Below are positions 8,800 through 15,786 of a DNA stretch of 64,000 bases, piece by piece. A model generated the notes under the pieces. It saw nothing but the letters and a program-made list of their open reading frames with translations, was not told the DNA's origin and did not search any database. The stretch's first letter is position 1. Each line of letters starts with the position of its first letter. The DNA comes from Devosia ureilytica (lineage in GTDB: Bacteria; Pseudomonadota; Alphaproteobacteria; Rhizobiales; Devosiaceae), in the NCBI RefSeq assembly GCF_024273195.1, contig NZ_JAMZCU010000005.1:146398-210397 (forward strand). Direction: 5' to 3'. The position numbers were made by a program, and so were the translations under genes.

Positions 8800-9519
8800 G
8801 TGCAATCCCCCAATCCATCGACCCAAAAACTGCTGCTCAGCTTTGATCGACCACTGGCCATTGTCGGCGGCGGCACCGTTGATCCCGCGCTTTTGCGCGA
8901 ACTGGCCGCGCGCCAGGTGGCCCTTGTCGGCGCTGACGGCGGCGGCAATGCCATAGGCGCTGCCGGGCTCATTCCCGAGGCCATTCTGGGCGATCTTGAT
9001 TCGCTCGAAGATCGTGCGGCGTGGGAAAAGCGCACAAGCGTCATCCACATTCCCGAACAGATCACCACCGACTTCCAGAAGGCACTCTATTCCACCGAGG
9101 CGCCGGTGACCCTCGCCCTGGGCATGACCGGCAAACGGCTTGATCACACATTGGCGGCGCTGAGCGCCCTGCATGAAGTGGCACACAGCCGCCGGGTGAT
9201 CCTGGTCGATGAGGTGGACGTCGCCCTCGCCATTTCAGGGCGCTTTGCCTTCGACGCGGCGCCCAGGGAGCGCATCTCGGTGCATCCTCTGGTGCCGATT
9301 GTCTTTGAGCGGACCGAGGGCCTCTACTATCCGATGAACAACCTGCTGCTCGACCCGGCCGGGCGCCTGGGCACCTCGAACGAGGGCACCGGCGGGCGGG
9401 TTGAGATCGTGCCGAAGGACCAGACACCCTGGCTGCTGATCCTGGGGCGCGAGCGGCTCTGGGATATGGTGGCAGCGTGTGAGGCGGCTGAGGAACACAC
9501 CCACCTGGCCTCCCCCTGA
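8800..9519 (+). CDS. thiN: Thiamine pyrophosphokinase (thiamine diphosphokinase)
   Basis: A 239-residue enzyme that converts thiamine to TPP with ATP. The family motifs are present in order: VGADGGGNAIGAAGLIPEAI, LGDLDS (metal/ATP-binding aspartates) and TTDFQKAL, then the C-terminal beta domain. It starts at a GTG after a weak GAGAG ribosome site. It is divergent from thiBPQ, so imported thiamine is phosphorylated by a neighbouring gene, and the resulting TPP would then shut the riboswitch. Its last codons (HTHLASP) are encoded by the left arm of a dyad repeat (9501-9539). Confidence 0.93.
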   Translation: MQSPNPSTQKLLLSFDRPLAIVGGGTVDPALLRELAARQVALVGADGGGNAIGAAGLIPEAILGDLDSLEDRAAWEKRTSVIHIPEQITTDFQKALYSTEAPVTLALGMTGKRLDHTLAALSALHEVAHSRRVILVDEVDVALAISGRFAFDAAPRERISVHPLVPIVFERTEGLYYPMNNLLLDPAGRLGTSNEGTGGRVEIVPKDQTPWLLILGRERLWDMVAACEAAEEHTHLASP

Positions 9520-9539
9520 AAAAAGGGGAGGTTGGGTGG
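9501..9539. repeat. Inverted repeat over the thiN 3' end
   Basis: CCACCTGGCCTCCCC and GGGGAGGTTGGGTGG form an imperfect 15-bp dyad around an A-rich loop. The left arm encodes the end of thiN and the right arm is intergenic before the convergent exporter gene. It resembles a mobile palindromic repeat that supplied a new C terminus, and it may also act as a transcription end. Confidence 0.55.
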
Positions 9540-9550
9540 GGGTAAATGGC

Positions 9551-11368
9551 CTAAACCGCCTCAGCCGTCCTGAACTGCAGTTTTGCCAGGTCGGCATAGC
9601 GGCCGCCCTTGGCGACCAGCTGGTCATGGGTGCCATGGTCGATGATCTCGCCGCCATCGAGCACCAGGATGGTATTGGCATCGCGGATCGTTGCCAGACG
9701 ATGGGCGATGACCAGCGTGGTCCGCCCTTCCATCAGGTGTTCCAGGGCCAGTTGCACCAACCGCTCGGATTGCGCGTCGAGCGCCGAGGTGGCCTCGTCG
9801 AGCAGCAGGATCGGGGCATTCTTCAAAATGGCGCGGGCAATGGCGAGGCGTTGCTTCTGCCCGCCCGAGAGCATGACGCCGCGTTCGCCCACCACCGTGT
9901 CGTAGCCGGCGGGCAGGTCGGTGACGAAGTCATCCACCAGCGCCGCCTTGGCTGCCGCGATCACCTCGTCCATGGCCGCATCGGGTTTGCCGAAACGGAT
10001 ATTGTCGGCAATGGTGCCGGCAAAGATGATCGGCTCCTGCTCGACATAGGCGAAACGCTGCCGCAACTCGCTCAGCTTCACATCGCGGATATCGACGCCG
10101 TCCACCGCGATAGTCCCCGCGTCGACGTCATAGAAGCGCTGCAGCAGCGACAGCGTCGTCGACTTGCCCGACCCCGAGGGGCCGACCAGCGCCACGGTCT
10201 CGCCCTTGCCGACGCTGAAGCTGACATTGGTCAGCACCTTGTCGCTGCCCGCCTCGCCATAGGAAAAATTGACACCTGTGAAGGTCACCGTGCCAAGCGG
10301 CGGGGTCGGCAGCGCCACGGGCCGGGCGGGATCAACGATTTCGGGCTTGGTATCGAGGATTTCGGTGAGGCGCTCCGTGGCCCCCGAAACCGTCTGCAAG
10401 GTGCCCAGCACTTCCGAGACATTGGTCAGCGCGCCCGACGCCATCAGCGCATAGACGAGAAACTGCCCCAATTGCCCGGCCGTCACCGAGCCGTCGAACA
10501 CCGCACGGGCGCCCCACCACACGAGCCCCACCAGCGCGGCGGTGCCAAGAAAGATCACCATGCCCACAAGAAAGGCGCGGGCGCCCAGACGCTTGACCTC
10601 GGCCCTGTAGCTCGCCTCGCTGCTGGTGTCGTAATGGGCGGCCTGCACATGTTCCTGGGTAAAGGACTTCACCGTGCGATTGGCGCCCAGCATTTCAGTC
10701 GCCATGGCGGAGAGGTCCGCCAGCGCATCCTGGGTGCGGCGCGACATGCCGCGCAGGCGCCGCGCATAGATCATCACCGGGAACAGGATCGCCGGCAGCG
10801 CCACAACCACGGCAATCGTCAGCACCGGACTGGTGAGGATCATCATGGTCAAGGCGCCAATGATAGTGACGAGCGAACGCAGCGCCAGCGAGAAGCTTGA
10901 CCCGACGGCGCCCCGAATGACGGTCACGTCGCCATTGAGGCGGCTGGTCAGCTCGCCCACCCGGTGGGTATCGAAATAGCGGGTTTCAAGCTGCAGCAGA
11001 TGGGCGAACACCGCCTGCCGCAGATCGGCAACCACACGCTCGCCAATGACCGAGATAAAGTAGAAACGCGCGCCGCTGGCCACAGCCATGATCACCGAGA
11101 TGCCGATGATCAGCCAGCCATAGCGCCCGACATTATCAAGGTTCTGCGCGACAAAGCCCTCGTCAATCGCGCCGCCCAGCACGGCCGGGATCGCCAGCGA
11201 GGAAATGGCCGAAACCAGGAGGAAGAGGACGGTAAGAGCAAGCCGCAGCGGATAGCGCAGCAGGAAGGGAAACAATCGGCGCAGGGGTTGGAGCTGGCGC
11301 GGCGCCGCCTTGACCTCGGAAACGATCTTTTCGGGGTCGGTTGCTGCCGAAACGGCCTGGTCTGTCAT
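9551..11368 (-). CDS. ABC exporter, fused transmembrane and ATPase domains (MsbA-like)
   Basis: A 605-residue half-transporter. Residues 1-330 form a six-helix transmembrane domain beginning RRLFPFLLRYPLRLALTVLF. The ATPase domain follows, with Walker A (VGPSGSGKSTTLSLLQRFYD) near 393-405, signature MLSGGQKQRLAIARAILK and Walker B ILLLDEATSALD. Two copies should dimerise in the inner membrane. Members export lipids, drugs or peptides; the substrate is not predictable here. It is divergent from rpmE, a neighbourhood often kept in Rhizobiales. It is a single gene, convergent with thiN. Confidence 0.92.
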   Translation of the reverse strand: MTDQAVSAATDPEKIVSEVKAAPRQLQPLRRLFPFLLRYPLRLALTVLFLLVSAISSLAIPAVLGGAIDEGFVAQNLDNVGRYGWLIIGISVIMAVASGARFYFISVIGERVVADLRQAVFAHLLQLETRYFDTHRVGELTSRLNGDVTVIRGAVGSSFSLALRSLVTIIGALTMMILTSPVLTIAVVVALPAILFPVMIYARRLRGMSRRTQDALADLSAMATEMLGANRTVKSFTQEHVQAAHYDTSSEASYRAEVKRLGARAFLVGMVIFLGTAALVGLVWWGARAVFDGSVTAGQLGQFLVYALMASGALTNVSEVLGTLQTVSGATERLTEILDTKPEIVDPARPVALPTPPLGTVTFTGVNFSYGEAGSDKVLTNVSFSVGKGETVALVGPSGSGKSTTLSLLQRFYDVDAGTIAVDGVDIRDVKLSELRQRFAYVEQEPIIFAGTIADNIRFGKPDAAMDEVIAAAKAALVDDFVTDLPAGYDTVVGERGVMLSGGQKQRLAIARAILKNAPILLLDEATSALDAQSERLVQLALEHLMEGRTTLVIAHRLATIRDANTILVLDGGEIIDHGTHDQLVAKGGRYADLAKLQFRTAEAV

Positions 11369-11510
11369 GGCTGGAACACGCCGTTCTTGCTGCGGGACCG
11401 GCTAGGGCCGGCGACCGCCCCCATATAGGGGCTGCCCCCCCGCCCCGCAACCACGCGCGGCGGGGCAAAAATGCCGCGGCAGGCTTCACCCCGCTTGTTT
11501 GCGGCAACGC

Positions 11511-11596
11511 GTTCTGCACTCTTGCAGAACCCGAGCTTCTGCTGTAGGAAGCCGCCACAACACCAGATTGATGCTCTCCGGGCGCTGCGGCGCCCG
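11511..11596 (+). promoter_or_regulatory. Two hairpins in the rpmE leader
   Basis: GTTCTGCA-CTCT-TGCAGAAC (11511-11530) is a perfect 8-bp hairpin, and CGGGCG-CTGCGG-CGCCCG (11579-11596) is a 6-bp GC stem followed by TTTGATTT, 19 bases before the rpmE ATG. The second resembles an attenuator-like stem close to the ribosome site. Ribosomal protein leaders are often autoregulatory, but no known L31 motif is recognisable here. The remainder of 11369-11614 carries no gene. Confidence 0.4.
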
Positions 11597-11614
11597 TTTG
11601 ATTTGAGGCAAACC

Positions 11615-11836
11615 ATGAAGACCGGCATTCACCCCGACTACCACACCATCAACGTTGTCATGACCGACGGCACCACCTACCAGACCCGTTCGACCTGGGG
11701 CAAGGAAGGCGACACGCTGCAGCTGGACATCGACTCCAAGACCCATCCCGCCTGGACCGGCGGCACGGGCCAGCTGATGGACCGCGGCGGCCGCGTTTCG
11801 CGCTTCAAGGAGCGCTTCAAGGGTCTTGGCATGTAA
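11615..11836 (+). CDS. rpmE: 50S ribosomal protein L31
   Basis: A 73-residue protein beginning [20 protein letters not shown] and ending in [14 protein letters not shown], a standard L31. It has no cysteines, so it lacks the zinc-binding CxxC of the C+ type and does not need zinc. L31 bridges the two ribosomal subunits. The ATG at 11615 is supported by family N termini. A strong terminator hairpin follows at 11863. Confidence 0.97.
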   Translation: MKTGIHPDYHTINVVMTDGTTYQTRSTWGKEGDTLQLDIDSKTHPAWTGGTGQLMDRGGRVSRFKERFKGLGM

Positions 11837-11862
11837 GCCAAACTCTTCGACGAGTTTTCAGC

Positions 11863-11888
11863 AAAGCCCGGCCCCCGCGCCGGGCTTT
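11863..11888 (+). terminator. Rho-independent terminator after rpmE
   Basis: AAAGCCCGGC and GCCGGGCTTT form a perfect 10-bp stem around a CCCCGC loop, with the T-run contained in the 3' arm. It is 26 bases past the rpmE stop and 19 bases before the next ATG, so the following gene probably depends on read-through or on its own promoter. Confidence 0.85.
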
Positions 11889-11907
11889 GTGCTATCCGGG
11901 GACCTGC

Positions 11908-12192
11908 ATGTTCATCCTGACACTGACCTATACCGTGCCGCTCGATGCCGTCGACGCCCATATCGCGCCGCATATGGCCTGGGTGGCAGAGGGCTATGAA
12001 AAGGGCATCTTCCTCGCCTCGGGCCGCAAGGAGCCACGCACTGGCGGCGTCATCCTCGCCCATGGGCAGCGCGATGCGCTGGCGGCACTGGTCGCCACCG
12101 ACCCTTTCGTGATCGCGGGGGTGGCGCAATATGAGATTACCGAGCTGGTGCTCAGCCGCACTGCACCGGGTCTGGAAAGATTAAAGGCCTGA
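11908..12192 (+). CDS. YciI-family protein
   Basis: A 94-residue protein with the YciI/ferredoxin-like fold pattern: FILTLTYTVPLDAVDAHIAP, H-x3-V then GIFLASGRKEPRTGG and a closing strand YEITEL. The conserved His and Asp of the putative active site appear to be present (DAHIAPHMAWV). The YciI fold occurs alone or fused to other domains, and the physiological role of stand-alone members is unknown. Start chosen at the ATG at 11908, which gives the conserved N-terminal strand. It stops three bases before the convergent DUF1465 gene. Confidence 0.85.
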   Translation: MFILTLTYTVPLDAVDAHIAPHMAWVAEGYEKGIFLASGRKEPRTGGVILAHGQRDALAALVATDPFVIAGVAQYEITELVLSRTAPGLERLKA

Positions 12193-12195
12193 GAA

Positions 12196-12717
12196 TTATT
12201 CGGCGCGGGCGAAGGCGGCCTTGAGGCGGGAGAGCTGGTCGGCCACGCCATTGGCAACACCCGGCGTCATCGGCGGCAAAGTGCCCTTTTCCAGTGCGTC
12301 GAGCTGCATCACCCGCTCAAACAGGCGGTCGCCCTTTTCGATAAAGTCGCGCAGCGCCCGCGGCAGCTCGTCATAGCCCGGCCCGCCGCGCTGCGAGGGC
12401 GTTGCGGAGAACTTGACCTTCTCCTTTTCGGAGCGGGCGTTGTCGCGCGAGATCTCGCCTTCATTGACCGCCCGCTGCAACAAGAGCCACGAGGCCAGCT
12501 GCATCAGGCGCGTGGTCAGGCGCATGGATTCGGTGGCGTAGAGGAAGCCGGCTTCGCGCGGCAGCACCCGGCTCTCGATCCGGCCATCGGCGTCGAGATA
12601 AGCGGCCACGGCCTCGATCAGGCCCATGCCTTCGCGGTAGAGCGCATCAAAACCACTCGACGCCACGATACGCGGACCGATTGAGATTGCTTGCCTCGTG
12701 TCGCCATTGTCGGCCAA
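12196..12717 (-). CDS. DUF1465-family protein
   Basis: A 173-residue cytoplasmic, mostly helical protein that I recognise as DUF1465, a family nearly restricted to Alphaproteobacteria. The characteristic core is LYREGMGLIEAVAAYLDADG and FLYATESMRLTTRLMQLASW followed by WLLLQRAVNEGEIS. No catalytic residues are apparent. The function is unknown to me. The start at 12717 gives the usual short polar N terminus. It lies beside rpmE as in many Rhizobiales genomes. Confidence 0.88.
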   Translation of the reverse strand: MADNGDTRQAISIGPRIVASSGFDALYREGMGLIEAVAAYLDADGRIESRVLPREAGFLYATESMRLTTRLMQLASWLLLQRAVNEGEISRDNARSEKEKVKFSATPSQRGGPGYDELPRALRDFIEKGDRLFERVMQLDALEKGTLPPMTPGVANGVADQLSRLKAAFARAE

Positions 12718-12828
12718 TGGGGGTCTCCTCTATGGACCGATGCTAGCCCGAACCGGGCAAGGGGTCACTTGAAGGGTCCCAGTATTGTTAATTTTGTGGT
12801 TGAAGCGTGGCCCGCCAAACCTGGCCCT

Positions 12829-12860
12829 GAAAAAGAAAAAGAGCCGCAAGACTGCAGCTC
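12829..12860 (-). terminator. Rho-independent terminator, possibly the end of a small RNA
   Basis: On the minus strand GAGCTGCA-GTCT-TGCGGCTC forms an 8-bp stem with one mismatch, followed by TTTTTCTTTTT. It lies 138 bases beyond the stop of the minus-strand 69-residue gene. That is far for an ordinary terminator, and the RNA between contains CTCCC and CCTCCC motifs. The stretch 12718-12998 holds no protein gene. Confidence 0.75.
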
Positions 12861-12998
12861 TCGAAGTTAACAGGGAGGCGTCAAACAGAGGGAGAAACCA
12901 CTCTGAAAAATCCAGAACAATCTGAATAACCTGACGTTACCGCCCAAACATTAATTTGGCCTTAACAGGCAGAGGTTTCTTAACCCTGTCGATTGACT

Positions 12999-13208
12999 TC
13001 AGCGCAACCTTACCGATTTGCCCTCAAGCAGAGCACGACCGGTCAGGGTGATGATGGCGTCATCGCCAATAACATCGACCCATCCCTTGGCATGGAGTGG
13101 CACGATGTCCCGGCGCGCCGGCGGCACGGCGCCATCGGCCAATGCCCGCAGGGAAGCAATTTCGCTGGCATGCACGCCCTCGAGAATAAGATCGTCCTGT
13201 CGCACCAT
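12999..13208 (-). CDS. Small conserved-looking protein, unknown function
   Basis: A 69-residue soluble protein (MVRQDDLILEGVHASEIASL onward, ending LLEGKSVRLR). The start at 13208 is chosen because GGAGGAG lies six bases upstream. A second ATG at 13214 is too close to that site. The sequence has a strand-helix-strand pattern with GWVDVIGDDAIITLTGRALL at the C-terminal half, which could be a small winged-helix-like fold, but I do not recognise a family. A terminator lies downstream on the same strand. Confidence 0.6.
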   Translation of the reverse strand: MVRQDDLILEGVHASEIASLRALADGAVPPARRDIVPLHAKGWVDVIGDDAIITLTGRALLEGKSVRLR

Positions 13209-13242
13209 TTCCATCTCCTCCGTGAACCTTAGCGAAATGGGA

Positions 13243-13479
13243 CTAGAAGCGGCCTTTGTCCATAAGCCAAAGGTTGGAGCGACGGTGGCGTGCACTCAGC
13301 AATTGCCGCATGAACACCTGTACCGGCTCGGTCATCCAGGCCCGCTCCAGCGCCGTGCGGGCCGGCGTCAACACCCGGACCGGGAGTTCCTGCAGGGGCG
13401 CCCTGTTCCTTTCGGACTCCAGGAAATAAAGCCCGCTCAGCGTCAACAGCAGCGCCACGCCCAAAAGATTCCAATCCAT
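13243..13479 (-). CDS. Small single-pass membrane protein, unknown function
   Basis: A 78-residue protein starting MDWNLLGVALLLTLSGLYFL, a single N-terminal membrane helix, followed by a basic cytoplasmic tail (RHRRSNLWLMDKGRF). The start at 13479 has AGAGGA at a proper distance upstream. I recognise no family. It precedes the 69-residue gene on the same strand with a 34-base gap, so the two may be co-transcribed. Confidence 0.55.
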   Translation of the reverse strand: MDWNLLGVALLLTLSGLYFLESERNRAPLQELPVRVLTPARTALERAWMTEPVQVFMRQLLSARHRRSNLWLMDKGRF

Positions 13480-13631
13480 TCCGCAATCCTCTTCCAGCAA
13501 TGGGGCAAAACTACCCGCACGCTTGAGAGAAACGAACCATAACCCCTTGTTAACACTAACAGGGCTCAGGACCGGAAACGGCCACACGGCAATTGGTGCC
13601 ATCAGCAATCTGGCCGTGTCGGTCCATGGCG

Positions 13632-13814
13632 TTAGAATTTGAACGCGGATTCGGCGGCCCGGCGTGACTGATCCTTGGCCTCGATGGCCACCCGCAACCG
13701 GGCAATCTCGGCCTCCAACAGGGCTATGCGCTCTTCAAGCTCGACCACCGAGAGCGTATCGAGCCGCATCCCGACCTCGTGACTGGCCGGGCGCTTGATC
13801 TGTTCCTCATCCAT
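13632..13814 (-). CDS. DUF1192-family protein
   Basis: A 60-residue protein with a coiled-coil core (LSVVELEERIALLEAEIARL, residues 21-40) followed by the SAFKF ending typical of DUF1192, a small alphaproteobacterial family. No function is known to me. It is divergent from a zinc-type quinone oxidoreductase gene, an arrangement that recurs in Rhizobiales. Confidence 0.85.
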   Translation of the reverse strand: MDEEQIKRPASHEVGMRLDTLSVVELEERIALLEAEIARLRVAIEAKDQSRRAAESAFKF

Positions 13815-13897
13815 TTCGTCCTACCGGGTTTGTTCTTTGGCCCCAAGTTTAGCCCACCTGCCTTGCCGGGCAAGTCGGCTTGCGCCAGCATGGCGAC

Positions 13898-14920
13898 ATG
13901 ACTCGGCCCGACACCATGACTGCCATCTCCATTTCGGCGCCCGGCGGCCCCGACGTGCTCATCCCCTCCACCCAGCCGGTCCCGGCGCCCGGCCCCGGCG
14001 ACGTGCTGATCCGTGTTGCCGCCGCCGGGGTCAATGGCCCGGACCTGGCACAGCGCCGTGGCCATTACGCCCCGCCCCCCGACGCCTCGCCGCTACCGGG
14101 GCTGGAAGTGGCCGGCGAAATCATTGCCATGGGCAAGGCTGTCACGGGGTTCGCCCTGGGAGACGCCGTCATGGCGCTGACCAATGGCGGGGGCTACGCC
14201 GAATATGTTGCCGTTCCGGCAGGCCAGGTGCTGCCGGTGCCCGAAGGCTGGAGCATGATCCAAGCTGCGGCCCTGCCCGAGACATGGTTCACCGTGACCC
14301 AGACCCTGGTCATGCGGGCCGGCCTTGCTCCGGCCATGACGGTATTGGTGCATGGCGGGGCCGGCGGCATTGGCGGCGCGGCCATCCAGATCTGCTCGAT
14401 CATCGGCGCACGTGCCATTGCCGTGGTGTCGGACGAGGACAAGGCCAATTATTGTGACGCGCTGGGCGCTGTGGCCAGCATTGATCGCACGCGCGAAAAC
14501 ATCGCCGACCGGGTCATGGCGCTGACCGATGGCCACGGCGCCGATAGGGTTCTGGATCTCATCGGTGGCGCGCTGACCGCCGTCAATATCGCGGCTTCCG
14601 CCCGTGGCGGCCACATCGTCCAGGTCTCGACCCTTGAAGGCGCCAACGCCACTGTGCCGCTGCGCGCCATGATGGCGAAGGACCTTACTCTCTCGGGATC
14701 GACGCTGCGGCCGCAAAGCGCGGCCACCAAGGCCGCCATTGCTGATCGCATCCGCACCGATTTCCTGCCCGCCCTGTCGGCCCCGGGCTGGATCAAGCCG
14801 CAGATCGCAACCTATCCGCTCGCCAGCGCGGCCCAGGCCCATGCGGAAATGGAAAGCCGCCGGCATCGCGGCAAGCTGATCCTCGTGACGACCTTCGGCG
14901 CCGGGGAGAAAGCGAGTTAG
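13898..14920 (+). CDS. NAD(P)H:quinone oxidoreductase, zinc-type MDR family
   Basis: A 340-residue medium-chain reductase. The N-terminal catalytic domain begins MTAISISAPGGPDVL and contains GVNGPDLAQRRGHYAPPPDA. The nucleotide-binding domain carries the glycine-rich motif VHGGAGGIGGAAIQI, with HGADRVLDLIGG later. It lacks the zinc-binding cysteine cluster of alcohol dehydrogenases, as quinone oxidoreductases do. It is likely to reduce quinones or other electrophilic carbonyls using NADPH. The start is ambiguous: ATG at 13898 or 13916, and neither has a clear ribosome site. Confidence 0.9.
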   Translation: MTRPDTMTAISISAPGGPDVLIPSTQPVPAPGPGDVLIRVAAAGVNGPDLAQRRGHYAPPPDASPLPGLEVAGEIIAMGKAVTGFALGDAVMALTNGGGYAEYVAVPAGQVLPVPEGWSMIQAAALPETWFTVTQTLVMRAGLAPAMTVLVHGGAGGIGGAAIQICSIIGARAIAVVSDEDKANYCDALGAVASIDRTRENIADRVMALTDGHGADRVLDLIGGALTAVNIAASARGGHIVQVSTLEGANATVPLRAMMAKDLTLSGSTLRPQSAATKAAIADRIRTDFLPALSAPGWIKPQIATYPLASAAQAHAEMESRRHRGKLILVTTFGAGEKAS

Positions 14921-15036
14921 CCGTTGCGATTGCGCGGCATTTTCCCTATATTGAGCGTCAGTTCCCCCTCAGCATTAGGCCAAGAGGCGGAGCGGCCCGG
15001 AGGAAGACCGGCCGCGCCATCAGGAGAAATTTAACC

Positions 15037-15768
15037 ATGTCCCAGTCCCTTTTGATGCCCAAGGCGACCGCCGTCTGGCTCGTGGACAACACCGCCCTGT
15101 CCTTCGAGCAGATCGCCGCCTTCTGCACCCTGCATCCGCTGGAAGTGCAGGGCATTGCCGATGGCGACGTGGCCAGCGGCATCATGGGCGTGAACCCGAT
15201 CCAGAACGGTCAGCTGACACGCGAGGAAATCGAAAAGGCCGAGGCCGACCCGAGCTATCGCCTCAAGGTTTCCGAACCCAAGGTTCGCGTTGCCGCCGTC
15301 AAGCGCAAGGGTCCGCGCTACACCCCGATCTCGCGCCGCAACGAGCGCCCCAATGCCATCAAGTGGCTTGTGCGCAACCATCCCGAACTCAAGGACGCCC
15401 AGATCATGCGTCTGGTCGGCACCACCAAGTCCACCATTGATTCCGTGCGCGAGAATTCGCACTGGAACGCCGCCAACCTGGCCGCAATGGACCCGGTGAC
15501 GCTGGGCCTGTGCAGCCAGATCGACCTCGATCTTGAGGTCAAGCGCGCCAGCAAGGATGCGCCGACCCAGACCGAAATGCACGAAGGCACGACCCTGCTC
15601 ACTGCCGAAGAAGCCCTGGCCCGCGCCGCAGCGCGTCTGGCCCCCCAGAGCGAAGGCGAATATGGCGAGGACGGCATGGGCCGCGGCGCATCGTCGTCCG
15701 ACGAACAGCTCGACGCCGATTCGGTTTTTGCCAAGCTCAAGTCGATCAAGACCGACACCGACGAATAG
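15037..15768 (+). CDS. trcR: TrcR-type cell-cycle transcriptional regulator (DUF1013)
   Basis: A 243-residue protein matching DUF1013, named TrcR from Caulobacter work on cell-cycle transcription. The N terminus MPKATAVWLVDNTALSFEQI and the block RRNERPNAIKWLVRNHPELK followed by DAQIMRLVGTTKSTIDSVR are characteristic; the latter looks like a helix-turn-helix. The C-terminal 60 residues are acidic and variable. It probably acts with RNA polymerase at housekeeping promoters. The ATG follows AGGAG (15022-15026). Confidence 0.92.
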   Translation: MSQSLLMPKATAVWLVDNTALSFEQIAAFCTLHPLEVQGIADGDVASGIMGVNPIQNGQLTREEIEKAEADPSYRLKVSEPKVRVAAVKRKGPRYTPISRRNERPNAIKWLVRNHPELKDAQIMRLVGTTKSTIDSVRENSHWNAANLAAMDPVTLGLCSQIDLDLEVKRASKDAPTQTEMHEGTTLLTAEEALARAAARLAPQSEGEYGEDGMGRGASSSDEQLDADSVFAKLKSIKTDTDE

Positions 15769-15786
15769 CGCATCGAGGCCAGCAGG

